In this document: piece by piece, positions 13,714-22,319 of the stretch | How positions within the stretch are numbered: position 1 is the first letter of the stretch | Layout of the letters: each line of letters starts with the position of its first letter | From: Prevotella sp. CAG:924 | Lineage (GTDB): Bacteria > Bacteroidota > Bacteroidia > Bacteroidales > Bacteroidaceae | Length of the DNA stretch: 23,241 nucleotides | Reading direction: 5' to 3' | Assembly: GCA_000431975.1 (NCBI GenBank) | Contig: HF988469.1 | Location: 1 to 23,241, forward strand | Program-made: the position numbers and the translations under genes | The notes under the pieces: model-generated | What the model was told of the DNA's origin: nothing | Seen by the model: only the letters and a program-made list of their open reading frames with translations | Database searches by the model: none

Positions 13714-16311
13714 ATGATGAAGAAAATATTGCTCTATTTGTTGCTGTTGCTTTGTCCATTGGGCACTTGGGCGCAGTCGTCATTGACCGATAATCAGGTG
13801 GCCGCGATGGTGGAGAAAGAGATAGCAAAGGGTACTTCACAAAGCCAGATCGTTATTAAACTGATGCAGCAGGGTGTTGATATCTCTCAGATACGACGGG
13901 TGAGAGAAAAAATGCTCAGTGAGATGAATAGTAGCGGAATAAGCGGTTCAAAAACAGAAAGTACGGTCAATAGATTGCGTACAAATAATGGGAACGAAAA
14001 GGATAATACATCTGTAAGTAAATCGGTGTATAATAAGCGTTCTGCCTCGACGATGAGTAGAATGCAAGCAGAGCCGTCGACGATCATGAGTAAAGGTATA
14101 AATCAGAATGATGATGATTATCTTAGAATGCAGGATGAGGTGTCGATGATGATGCCGGTCGATTCTACCCAACTTTTCCGACAGTTGCTTGAGCAGCAAA
14201 AGGAAGATAAGCGGAAAGTTTTCGGTCGGGATATCTTCAATAATGAGAATCTTACTTTTGAACCTGCCATGAATATTGCGACCCCGCAAAATTATAAGTT
14301 GGGGCCAGGTGATGCCGTGATAATCGATATTTATGGTGCATCACAGAAGACGGTAGAGACAACCGTTTCTCCCGATGGAGAGATTGTGGTCGAGGGATTT
14401 GGACCTATTCAGGTCAGTGGTCTTAGTGTGGCACAGGCCAATGCCCGTATCCGTTCCCGTTTGGGTGCCCGCTATCAGAGCAGCCGTATCAAGATATCGC
14501 TCGGACAGACGCGGACGATTACTGTTAATGTGATGGGTGAAGTAAAGACACCTGGAACTTATACGCTTTCGGCTTTCGCTTCTGTATTTCATGCTCTTTA
14601 TATGGCCGGTGGAACAAATGATATTGGAACGCTGCGCAATATTAAAATTTATCGCAATAACCGACTTGTCAGTGTGTGCGATATCTATGACTATATTCTC
14701 AACGGAAAGATGACAGGCAACGTACGCTTGGCTGATGGCGATGTGATTATTGTAGGTCCTTATGATTGTCTGGTGAATATCCGTGGAAAAGTGAAGCGTC
14801 CGATGTTTTACGAGATGAAGCGTAACGAGAGTTTGGAGACATTGCTCCGTTATGCGGGAGGATTTACCGGTGATGCCTATCGTAAGGCTGTGAGAGTGAA
14901 CCGTAAGACCGGACATGACTACACTGTATTCAATGTCGGTGAGTTTGATATGAGTAATTTCCGTTTAGCCGATGGAGATTCTGTGTCCGTTGATTCCATT
15001 CTTTCCCGTTATTCTAATACGGTAGAGGTGAAAGGTGCGGTCTTCCGCCCAGGATTGTATCAGCTCGGTGATGATATTCACTCTGTACGAACTCTTATCC
15101 AACATGCAGAGGGAGTGACAGAGGGAGCTTTCACTGCTCATGCAGTCATGCATCGTATGAACCCTGATCGTACGTTGCGGGTGATCAGCGTTGATTTGGA
15201 AGGAATTCTGAGTGGTAAACTTCCCGATATTCCTCTGCAAGAGAATGATGTACTCTTTGTACCTACGAAACGGGAAGGAATGGTGCAACGAACTATAACT
15301 ATACGAGGAGAGGTTCAATATCCGGGTATTTATCAATATGCAGATAATGAGACGATAGAAGATTTTATTCTTCAGGCTGGTGGATTGACAGAAAAGGCAT
15401 CTACAGCCAAGGTGACAGTTGGACGTCGTGTGAACGATCCTTCAGCTCTTGTCCCCGATAGTATCGTTGGTGAGACATATGAGTTAAGTTTGAAAGATGG
15501 CTTTGTTGTGGATGGACAGCCCGGTTTCACATTGATGCCTTTTGATGAAGTGTATGTGTATAAGAGTCCAGCTTTCAGCTCGCAGCAAAATGTGACGATA
15601 GAAGGTGAAGTTCCGTTCCCTGGTATCTATACACTGTCCAAGCGTAACGCTCGTCTGACGGATCTGTTGAAGATGGCAGGAGGTACTACTGACTTGGCTT
15701 ATATTCGTGGTGCACGATTAGAACGTAAGACTAATGATGTTGAGCGGGCTCGCATGGAGGCTGCTTATAAGATGGCACAGGATCAGCAGCAACAGGAACT
15801 TCTTACAATTGCCGCCTCATTGAACGGGAGCAGTCTGTCGGGACTGGCCGATAAGGATAAGAAGCAACAACTGGAGAAGTTTGTTGTACCTTCATCTTAT
15901 TCGGTAGGTATAGAATTGGATAAGGCTTTGGCTGATTCGACAAGTGATGCGAATATTATTCTTCGTGAAGGCGATCGCTTGATTATACCGAAGTATAATG
16001 CAACGGTGAAGATTAATGGTGCTGTGATGTATCCCAACACAGTGGCTTTTGAAAGTGGAAAAAGTGCTCGTTATTACATCAATGAGGCTGGTGGCTTTTC
16101 ACAGAATGCACGAAAGAGTGGAGCTTTCATTATTTATATGAATGGTCGTGTAGCTAAGGTAAGTCACGGAGCAAAGGTAGAGGCTGGATGCGAGATCGTA
16201 GTTCCTTCACGTATCCGTCGTCGGTCAACGCCTCAGGAGATCATAGGCATGGGCTCAAGTTTCACAAGTATTGCTGCTATGATAGCGACAATTGCTAACA
16301 TGATTAAGTAA
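13714..16311 (+). CDS. Polysaccharide export protein with multiple SLBB domains
   Basis: An 865-residue exported protein of the Wza-like polysaccharide biosynthesis/export family. A signal peptide (1-20, ending TWA before QSS) is followed by a helical N-terminal region (about 25-70), a low-complexity linker, and a Poly_export domain from about 193 (YKLGPGDAVIIDIYG). Six SLBB-type units follow, each opening with the V-x-G-x-V-x-x-P-G-x-Y pattern at about 271, 354, 437, 528, 627 and 765. The spacing before the last unit is wider because of a Gln-rich insert (690-720). Wza has one to three such units, so this is an extended form. There is no clear lipobox, unlike Wza. The C-terminus (847-864) is a short hydrophobic helix, perhaps an outer-membrane segment. 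No glycosyltransferase, Wzc kinase or flippase lies in the window, and a terminator follows at once, so it is an orphan. Confidence 0.92.
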   Translation: MMKKILLYLLLLLCPLGTWAQSSLTDNQVAAMVEKEIAKGTSQSQIVIKLMQQGVDISQIRRVREKMLSEMNSSGISGSKTESTVNRLRTNNGNEKDNTSVSKSVYNKRSASTMSRMQAEPSTIMSKGINQNDDDYLRMQDEVSMMMPVDSTQLFRQLLEQQKEDKRKVFGRDIFNNENLTFEPAMNIATPQNYKLGPGDAVIIDIYGASQKTVETTVSPDGEIVVEGFGPIQVSGLSVAQANARIRSRLGARYQSSRIKISLGQTRTITVNVMGEVKTPGTYTLSAFASVFHALYMAGGTNDIGTLRNIKIYRNNRLVSVCDIYDYILNGKMTGNVRLADGDVIIVGPYDCLVNIRGKVKRPMFYEMKRNESLETLLRYAGGFTGDAYRKAVRVNRKTGHDYTVFNVGEFDMSNFRLADGDSVSVDSILSRYSNTVEVKGAVFRPGLYQLGDDIHSVRTLIQHAEGVTEGAFTAHAVMHRMNPDRTLRVISVDLEGILSGKLPDIPLQENDVLFVPTKREGMVQRTITIRGEVQYPGIYQYADNETIEDFILQAGGLTEKASTAKVTVGRRVNDPSALVPDSIVGETYELSLKDGFVVDGQPGFTLMPFDEVYVYKSPAFSSQQNVTIEGEVPFPGIYTLSKRNARLTDLLKMAGGTTDLAYIRGARLERKTNDVERARMEAAYKMAQDQQQQELLTIAASLNGSSLSGLADKDKKQQLEKFVVPSSYSVGIELDKALADSTSDANIILREGDRLIIPKYNATVKINGAVMYPNTVAFESGKSARYYINEAGGFSQNARKSGAFIIYMNGRVAKVSHGAKVEAGCEIVVPSRIRRRSTPQEIIGMGSSFTSIAAMIATIANMIK

Positions 16312-16332
16312 AATCAGAAGGAGAGAAATATG

Positions 16333-16368
16333 AAAACGGCCGGACAGCTATATAAGTCCGGCCGTTTT
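16333..16368 (+). terminator. Intrinsic terminator after the SLBB gene
   Basis: A perfect 13-base-pair stem with a GC core (AAAACGGCCGGAC with GTCCGGCCGTTTT, loop AGCTATATAA) ends in a T-run. It starts 21 bases after the stop codon. Confidence 0.92.
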
Positions 16369-16424
16369 TGTGTATTTATGAAAAAAAACTGATGATTTTC
16401 CTTTCAACTATCAATACTTTATCG

Positions 16425-16432
16425 TATATTTG
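16425..16432 (+). promoter_or_regulatory. Candidate -7 box TATATTTG for the 92-residue membrane protein
   Basis: An exact TAnnTTTG match 54 bases before the ATG at 16487. A TTTC lies at 16402-16405, about where the -33 TTTG is expected, giving partial support. It follows the SLBB terminator, so the small gene is an independent unit. Confidence 0.52.
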
Positions 16433-16486
16433 TTGCAATGAGGAAGAGATAAACCATTATTACTAATCTTATTAAAAGAAACTGCT

Positions 16487-16765
16487 ATGACACGAGTAAT
16501 TCTAGTTCTTGTTCTTGCCGTTCTTGCTGTAGCCTTTCTGATAAAGCGCCACAAGCATGCTAACGACTTCAGTAATGAAGAGGTGATTCGTATAGTTAAA
16601 TCCATTTTCAGTGAGGCACGTCGGCGTAGAATGAGTAAAGATGAGTTTATAAAGGCCTTGAAGCGTAAGTTTCATTGTACTTCCAAAGAAGCTGTATATT
16701 TGGTAGGAAAGGCACGTACGTTGAAGCTTATTGGAGTAGAGCATCATGATGTTATGTTACTCTGA
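16487..16765 (+). CDS. Small single-pass membrane protein of unknown function
   Basis: A 92-residue protein with one N-terminal membrane helix (about residues 3-18, Val/Leu/Ala rich) and a basic, helical cytoplasmic part. The soluble part contains NEEVIRIVKSIFSEARRRRM, then MSKDEFIKALKRKF and a second short helix SKEAVYLVGKARTLKLIGV. The alternation of two helices followed by a basic turn resembles a small helix-turn-helix or three-helix bundle, but I do not recognise a family. The gene has its own promoter candidate and lies between a terminator and a convergent gene, which favours a real gene. No function can be assigned. Confidence 0.65.
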   Translation: MTRVILVLVLAVLAVAFLIKRHKHANDFSNEEVIRIVKSIFSEARRRRMSKDEFIKALKRKFHCTSKEAVYLVGKARTLKLIGVEHHDVMLL

Positions 16766-16945
16766 AATGCTTGTGGGGACAGAAATCTTTCTTATATTAG
16801 AAGAATGGGAACATTTGTATGGCATGGTAAGGAGAGGGCCTGATATATGAAAATATAGGCTTTTACGGGTGTTCGTTGAGTAACATAATTCTCTCTCGGT
16901 TACGCAGAGATGAGGAAATGGCTATGGGCTGCAGTTGCTTATAAG

Positions 16946-17728
16946 CTATTCTTTTTTCCTTTTACCGAAAAAATATTGGCCTTTACCTTTGGTTCTCCAA
17001 CCATATTTGATGGCATGTTGAGGGCAGTGGTGATAACAACTGAAGCATGCGAGACATCTTCCGTTATGTAACCATTGCGGTTCTTTACCTGCACTTCCAA
17101 GGATGTTGTGAACGGGACAGACGTTAGCACAGATGCCACATTTCACACAACGTTGGCTGTCTACGCGGAATGGCTTGTCGGTAATGAGTCGTTTGGTAAA
17201 ATATCCGCCAAGGACACGTGTCTTCAAATGTGGGGCTTGCCCCGTGATAATATGATAGTTCGTTGGTTCACGACGGACTACCATATCGATGAATTTTGTG
17301 AGTATCTTCTGAGACGCCTTGATTTTAGCCTGCTCTTTCTGAGGTGTATCAACATCCATGAAGGGCAAGCCAACGTATGTTTCAGGCATTATCAACGAGC
17401 ATGAGGCGTGGAGGGGGATATTGACAGCAGCCAGTTGCTTACGTAATAGGTCAAAGGTTTCACCAATATCATCTCCACAGGTGCAGAGGCTGTAGACATA
17501 ATGTCCTTTTAAAGAGATATCCAGTCGGCTGATAGCTTCGCATACGATCTTGGGTACTCTCCAGCCGTGGACAGGAAAGCAAAGTCCCAGTCGTTCGTTA
17601 TCTGCCAAATGATATTGTAAGGGACCTTTGGGACAGTCGGGGATATTAATAATGCGTTCACCTGTTGCTGCTGCTAGTTGTCGGACAGCCCAAAGTGTGT
17701 TGCCTGTACATGATAAATAGAGAATCAT
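16946..17728 (-). CDS. EFR1 family flavodoxin-ferredoxin protein
   Basis: A 260-residue soluble electron-transfer protein. The N-terminal flavodoxin-like domain begins directly with the FMN phosphate loop SCTGNT (6-11) and runs to about 165. The C-terminal part carries two [4Fe-4S] motifs: C194-x2-C197-x2-C200-x3-C204-P and C225-x2-C228-x2-C231-x3-C235-P. This order matches the EFR1 family of fused flavodoxin and ferredoxin. The redox partner is unknown. The gene follows the AspT/YidE-type transporter on the minus strand, but a terminator hairpin lies between them and ends only about 20 bases before this ATG. A weak TAATTTCT box at 17739-17746 could start its own transcript. The lysine-rich tail (KRKKE) is typical of cytoplasmic ferredoxins. 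The family call is firm; the role is open. Confidence 0.9.
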   Translation of the reverse strand: MILYLSCTGNTLWAVRQLAAATGERIINIPDCPKGPLQYHLADNERLGLCFPVHGWRVPKIVCEAISRLDISLKGHYVYSLCTCGDDIGETFDLLRKQLAAVNIPLHASCSLIMPETYVGLPFMDVDTPQKEQAKIKASQKILTKFIDMVVRREPTNYHIITGQAPHLKTRVLGGYFTKRLITDKPFRVDSQRCVKCGICANVCPVHNILGSAGKEPQWLHNGRCLACFSCYHHCPQHAIKYGWRTKGKGQYFFGKRKKE

Positions 17729-17747
17729 CGTGTTTATGAGAAATTAG

Positions 17748-17779
17748 AAAGCCGGACAGGTAGTGGCCTGTCCGGCTTT
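17748..17779 (-). terminator. Intrinsic terminator after the AspT/YidE-type gene
   Basis: A perfect 13-base-pair stem (AAAGCCGGACAGG with CCTGTCCGGCTTT, loop TAGTGG) begins 28 bases past the stop of the transporter gene. On the minus strand it is followed by CTAATTTC, a weak T-tract. Its far edge lies about 20 bases from the next start codon. Confidence 0.8.
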
Positions 17780-17807
17780 ATTAGATATATGTGTTTCGAT
17801 TCGTTTA

Positions 17808-19502
17808 CTATGCTCCACAGAAAAATAGAACAACGATCTGTGCTGTGAATATTCGTAGGAACATACTTAAAGGGTAGACGGTGGAATAGCCGATAGCAGG
17901 AGCTTCTCTTGTACATACAGAGTTAGCATATGCCAGTGCGGGTGGATCGGTATAGGTACCGGCGATCATTCCCATAATAGTGAAGTAATTGAAATGGAAT
18001 TTCAGACGGGCAATGACTCCAATTATGAGAATTGGGATCACGGTGATTAAGAAGCCTGTATAGACATATTTTAGTCCATCGCCTTGCACTACAGTCTCCC
18101 AGAATCCGGCACCAGCCTTAATACCGACGCTGGCAAGGAAAAGGGTTAGACCAATCTCACGCAGCATCATGTTGGCTGAGGTCGTGGTATAAGTAACGAG
18201 CTTCATGCGATAGCCAAAACGACCGATGAGGATAGCTATGATCAGAGGGCCGCCCGCAACACCTAATTTCAAGGGTACAGGCATACCGGGAATAGCGATA
18301 GGTATGCTTCCAAAAAGAATACCTATCATAATGCCGATGAAGATCGTAGCTACATTGGGCACATTCAGGCGCTTGGCAGAGTTTCCCATCAATTCGGCAA
18401 CACGGTTGACATTGTCTTCGGGACCTACTACCATGATGCGGTCACCAACATGGAAATGGTGGTTACGTGAGGCGAAAAGATCCATATCCTGTCGGGAAAT
18501 ACGGGTCACATTCACACCATAGACACTGGAGAAGTGCATCTTGCCCAATGTCTTTCCGTTCATTTTCGGGTTGGTGACGATAATGCGTCTCGATACCATT
18601 GGCTGTTTCTCGTCCTGCATGTGCCAGTCGTGTTCTTCTTGCGGTCCGATAAATGCCTGTATAGCTTCGGCATCTGCCTCTGCGCAAACGATAAGTACAT
18701 GGTCACCCATTTCAAAGGTCGTTGTCGATTTAGGTGTGATGTATTCTTCGTTACGGCAGATACGTGTGCAGACAATGTCTCGGTTCAGGAACTCGGAGAT
18801 CTGTCGTAGTGTGCGACCTGTGAGGAATGTGTTGCTTACCCGTAATGTCATTTGGTGAGGTTTGGCATGCGGATTCTCTGCCTCTGCCTCACTTAGCTTC
18901 TGCTCTTCCTCTGCCAGATTGGTGCGTGTGATATAGCGTATGGCTATCGAGGCACCGATAATGCCGAGTACGCCGAGAGGATATGCACAGGCATAGCCAT
19001 TGGCGATCTGAGGTGCATGTCCATCTTTGAAGATAGAGGTCAGTGCTTCATTGGCAGCGCCCAGACCCGGAGTGTTGGTCACGGCACCATACAGCGTACC
19101 AACCATCATCGGCAGATTGTTGGGATTTGAAGTGTCGAAGAAAAGATAATAACATCCAAACATCACAAGGATATTCAGAAAAATAGCGGCTGTAGCCAGT
19201 CCGTTGAGTGCCACTCCACCTTTACGGAAGCTCTCGAAGAATCCGGGACCTACCTGCAGACCAATACAGAAAACGAACAGGATGAGTCCGAAGTCCTGTA
19301 TAAAGTTTAGGATGTTAAGGGGGGCTGTAAAGCCGATGTGACCCGCTACAATGCCGGCAAAAAGTACAAAGGTGACACCGAGCGAAATGCCGCACACCTT
19401 GAGCTTACCCAAAAGCACGCCTGTCGCGATGACGATCGCGTAGAGCAATGCTATATGGGCTACGGAGTCTTGTGTGGTAAGAAGATTAATCAACCAGTCC
19501 AT
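17808..19502 (-). CDS. AspT/YidE/YbjL-type transporter with two RCK_C domains
   Basis: An inner-membrane permease of the aspartate:alanine exchanger family, 564 residues. It has the family's two-part plan: an N-terminal membrane half (several helices within residues 15-190), two cytoplasmic TrkA_C/RCK_C domains at about 216-287 and 302-374, and a second membrane half from about 383 to the end. The membrane halves carry the family signatures FGLILFVFCIGLQVGPGF (71-88) and, in the second half, GLTLFLASVGIKAGAGF, with the paired GTLYGAVTNTPGL and AGTYTDPPALAYAN segments. AspT itself exchanges aspartate for alanine to gain energy; most homologues, such as YidE and YbjL, have no proven substrate, so the substrate here is unassigned. 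The RCK_C domains suggest ligand gating. A TACATTTG box lies 26 bases before the start. Confidence 0.92.
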   Translation of the reverse strand: MDWLINLLTTQDSVAHIALLYAIVIATGVLLGKLKVCGISLGVTFVLFAGIVAGHIGFTAPLNILNFIQDFGLILFVFCIGLQVGPGFFESFRKGGVALNGLATAAIFLNILVMFGCYYLFFDTSNPNNLPMMVGTLYGAVTNTPGLGAANEALTSIFKDGHAPQIANGYACAYPLGVLGIIGASIAIRYITRTNLAEEEQKLSEAEAENPHAKPHQMTLRVSNTFLTGRTLRQISEFLNRDIVCTRICRNEEYITPKSTTTFEMGDHVLIVCAEADAEAIQAFIGPQEEHDWHMQDEKQPMVSRRIIVTNPKMNGKTLGKMHFSSVYGVNVTRISRQDMDLFASRNHHFHVGDRIMVVGPEDNVNRVAELMGNSAKRLNVPNVATIFIGIMIGILFGSIPIAIPGMPVPLKLGVAGGPLIIAILIGRFGYRMKLVTYTTTSANMMLREIGLTLFLASVGIKAGAGFWETVVQGDGLKYVYTGFLITVIPILIIGVIARLKFHFNYFTIMGMIAGTYTDPPALAYANSVCTREAPAIGYSTVYPLSMFLRIFTAQIVVLFFCGA

Positions 19503-19527
19503 ATAGATATTTTAATATTAGCTTATG

Positions 19528-19535
19528 CAAATGTA
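19528..19535 (-). promoter_or_regulatory. Candidate -7 box TACATTTG for the AspT/YidE-type gene
   Basis: The minus strand reads TACATTTG, an exact TAnnTTTG match, 25 bases before the ATG at 19502. A TTG lies 16 bases upstream of it, shorter than the usual 19-21. Confidence 0.45.
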
Positions 19536-19715
19536 CAAAATCTCATGTTATCAACCATGCATTTATCTCAATATTTTTCAATACAGTCGTATTTTGCCTT
19601 GTGTATCTACTCGTTTAAACCTCAACTTTTTCTATGATCGGGTATTATTATGTCCGTGTGGGAAAGGCGGGATTAAAATAATTGGAGTAGCTTTTTGTGA
19701 AAGAACATCTGTTTT

Positions 19716-20525
19716 TCATTCCTGATCGCTGACAATGCCATATTGTTTAAGCCAGGCATCGATGAGTTTTCGGGCGATCGACAGACGTTGAGGAATGCGG
19801 GGAAGATTATCATAATGGAACCACTGCCCTTTAGAGAGTTCTGAACGTTGCAGATGAATGTCTCCTGACACATATTCAGCCATAAATCCTACCATAAGTC
19901 CGCAAGGATATGGCCAGGGTTGCGAACCGAAGTAGGTAAGATTCTTGATTTTCAGTCCGGTTTCTTCTTTCACTTCTCGATGTACGGCTTCTTCAAGTGT
20001 CTCGCCAGTTTCTACAAAGCCGGCTACCAGACCGAAGAAGTCGGTTTTGAAGTTTTTTGCATGTACTAATAAAACATCATCGCCACGATGAATGAGCACT
20101 ATAACGGCGGTGGCCAATTGTGGCCATACTTCTTTGCCGCAGACTGTACAGCGTTTAGAAATGATGGTATGCATTTTCATTGGTGCTCCACATACACCAC
20201 AGTATTTTGTATTGTGGTCCCAATAGAGCAGTTCCTGACATTTCCCGGCTTTCAGATACATATCCACGGGTAATTGATAGAAAGATGATCTGAGGCCAAC
20301 GAATACATACTCCCATTTTTCATTGGCTGTCTGTACGATATGCGTCGGATCATCAAGTGCATAGGTACGTACAGCGTCACCGTCGGGCATGGGCTCCACC
20401 TCCATGATGTGCGTGGATGGCTTTACCACTAACGGATTTTTCTCTGATTGAGGTATGGTTAGACTCCCATCTGGGCGTTTCTTTAGCAGAAGGTCTGTTT
20501 TACTGAAAATGAACCAGTATTTCAT
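19716..20525 (-). CDS. nudC: NAD(+)/NADH pyrophosphatase (Nudix hydrolase; also RNA deNADding)
   Basis: NudC splits NAD(H) into NMN(H) and AMP and removes NAD caps from RNA 5' ends. The zinc ribbon has C109, C112, C126 and C129. The Nudix box at 169-191 (GFVETGETLEEAVHREVKEE and on) matches Gx5Ex7REUxEExGU exactly. Downstream lies the NudC-specific SQPWPYP motif (201-207; SQPWPFP in E. coli), which separates NudC from other Nudix enzymes. At 269 residues it is slightly longer than the E. coli protein (257). It sits 53 bases downstream of the nucleotidase gene on the same strand with no terminator between, so the two are probably co-transcribed. The protein has no signal peptide and acts in the cytoplasm. 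Confidence 0.95.
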   Translation of the reverse strand: MKYWFIFSKTDLLLKKRPDGSLTIPQSEKNPLVVKPSTHIMEVEPMPDGDAVRTYALDDPTHIVQTANEKWEYVFVGLRSSFYQLPVDMYLKAGKCQELLYWDHNTKYCGVCGAPMKMHTIISKRCTVCGKEVWPQLATAVIVLIHRGDDVLLVHAKNFKTDFFGLVAGFVETGETLEEAVHREVKEETGLKIKNLTYFGSQPWPYPCGLMVGFMAEYVSGDIHLQRSELSKGQWFHYDNLPRIPQRLSIARKLIDAWLKQYGIVSDQE

Positions 20526-20578
20526 ACTTATGTTCTCCTATATTAAGGTATAATAAAGGTTTCTTATACCTTATTATC

Positions 20579-22315
20579 TTATTTTCCAAATAAGATCTTA
20601 CGATCACGTTGTGCGGCAGCTCGTGTCCAGGCTTCTGGCACGAAGCGCCAGTTGTGATTGGGCTTTGGATCGATGGTTCCCATCTTTCGGATGGCCTCTG
20701 TAAGATAGTAACGTTGGTCACGGGTTGTACGATAGATGATACGGCTCTCCAGACTATCCTGTGGAATGCCGGCGCCACGGGTAAGCAGTTCGCCGCCACC
20801 ATTGCCACGATAGCTGTTGATGGCTACTTTGTACCATTTGTCTTTATTGAAGGGTTGCCCGTTACTCATCTTTAATATGGTTACTTTCTGTCCGTCGGGT
20901 TTTGTCACATCTACCTCATAGTCAATACCGGCTGCGGAGTCAAAATTGAAGAGTAGGTTTTTGAATCCCAGTCGTTGTCCGTCACCCTTCGTATCGTCAA
21001 ACAGTAACAGATGGTCGTCTGGGCTCTTCATCGTGTTGACCCACAGGTCGTAGCTCATTTCCAGATGGCGTCGGATCTCTTCGCCTGTCAAACGCATCAC
21101 ATAGAGCTGATTCTCGTATTTGTACAAGTTAAACATGTCACTCATACGTATCTCTCCTTCCGGCAGAAAGCTATGCAGTGAGAGGGGGGCATTAAAGGAA
21201 ATGTCCGCACCTGTGAGCTGTAACTGTAGGTTGAGGATGAAGTCATTGAAGGCAGAGTTGCCAAAGAAAGCGTCTTCTACGCCTACGCGATGTGTGCAGC
21301 GTCCGATAGGCATGTCGGCGAATTGTTCGAGCTTCTTGATGTAGGGTTGGAAGTGTTGTATAAAGCTACTGTCGGTTTCTTCGTGAGTCACATCGTAGAG
21401 TTGCCCTTCCTTGCCTTCGATACACCATTGCCCGTGGCGCTGGGTCAGCCTGATTGTAGCATCAGCCACATGGGTGGCATTGTTGGAAGGATCAAGGAGC
21501 AACACCTCACGCCCATCCGGTCCTGCTACCCGGCTGTTGTGTTTTTGGTGGTCATGACCAAAAAAGATCAGGTCGAAGCCCGGTACTTCTTGTGCCACTT
21601 TCTGTGAGGCATCTTCACAATAGGCTTCTGTCGTTATGCCTCCTTCCTTGCCGGAATGGAAAAGGCCGATTATTACATCAGGCTTTTCTTGCTGGCGTAT
21701 TGCTTCTACCCAATGGCGTGCCGTTTCCACCATTTCCTCAAAACGAAGCCCACTCCATAATTTCTCTGGAAGCCAGTTGGGAATGGCAGGAGTGATCATG
21801 CCGAGAACGGCGATCTTAACCCCCTGACGTTCTATGATAGTATAGGGCTTGAGGTAGGGATTATCGGTTTGTGTATCGATAATGTTGGCACCAAGCATGG
21901 GACAGTTTACGTCATTGATCCATTGGTCATATACTTTATGTCCAGTCTCTATATCGTGATTGCCGACGGTGGCAGCGTCGTAGGAAAGATAATTCATCAC
22001 TTGCGCGGCTATGTTCGTCTCCGTGGTGTCTACGTAGTTGGAGAAATAGCTTACTGGCTGTCCTTGCAGAATGTCGCCGTTATCGAGCAAGACAAGGGCT
22101 TCACCATATTGTCGGCGCAGCCGGTTCACATAGCTGCTTACGCGTGCCAGCGTGCCACGTTGTGGCTTACGGCTTACGTAGTCGTAAGGAAAGAAACTGC
22201 CATGAACGTCGCTGGTCTCTATGATGCGTAGTTCCACAGTTTTGTTTTTTGCGATCATTGTTGTTGGTAGAATACAGCCAGTAACAAGGCAGGCTGTCAA
22301 AATGAGAGTCTTCAT
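20579..22315 (-). CDS. 5'-nucleotidase/2',3'-cyclic phosphodiesterase family metallophosphatase, exported
   Basis: A 578-residue extracytoplasmic enzyme that removes phosphate from nucleotides. The N-terminal two-metal phosphatase domain has D36 and H38 (SDVHG), D81 (NGDILQG), N119-H120-D121 (GNHD), the histidine in LFHSGK and the GHDH motif, so all metal ligands are present. The C-terminal 5_nucleotid_C domain follows from about residue 340. Its substrate-binding segment INSYRGNGGG resembles the NNYRASGG form of 2',3'-cyclic phosphodiesterases (CpdB, YfkN) more than UshA's NSFNASGGDG, so I lean to cyclic or broad nucleotide use. The signal segment holds VTGC (11-14), a good lipobox, so it may be a lipoprotein anchored through Cys14. 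It is followed 53 bases later by nudC and faces the cytidylate-kinase-like gene. Confidence 0.9.
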   Translation of the reverse strand: MKTLILTACLVTGCILPTTMIAKNKTVELRIIETSDVHGSFFPYDYVSRKPQRGTLARVSSYVNRLRRQYGEALVLLDNGDILQGQPVSYFSNYVDTTETNIAAQVMNYLSYDAATVGNHDIETGHKVYDQWINDVNCPMLGANIIDTQTDNPYLKPYTIIERQGVKIAVLGMITPAIPNWLPEKLWSGLRFEEMVETARHWVEAIRQQEKPDVIIGLFHSGKEGGITTEAYCEDASQKVAQEVPGFDLIFFGHDHQKHNSRVAGPDGREVLLLDPSNNATHVADATIRLTQRHGQWCIEGKEGQLYDVTHEETDSSFIQHFQPYIKKLEQFADMPIGRCTHRVGVEDAFFGNSAFNDFILNLQLQLTGADISFNAPLSLHSFLPEGEIRMSDMFNLYKYENQLYVMRLTGEEIRRHLEMSYDLWVNTMKSPDDHLLLFDDTKGDGQRLGFKNLLFNFDSAAGIDYEVDVTKPDGQKVTILKMSNGQPFNKDKWYKVAINSYRGNGGGELLTRGAGIPQDSLESRIIYRTTRDQRYYLTEAIRKMGTIDPKPNHNWRFVPEAWTRAAAQRDRKILFGK

Positions 22316-22319
22316 GCAA

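Noticed and set aside
16860..16945. Possible terminator TCTCT/AGAGA between the 92-residue gene and the EFR1 gene.
   Set aside because: A five-pair stem with a nine-base loop is too weak to call.
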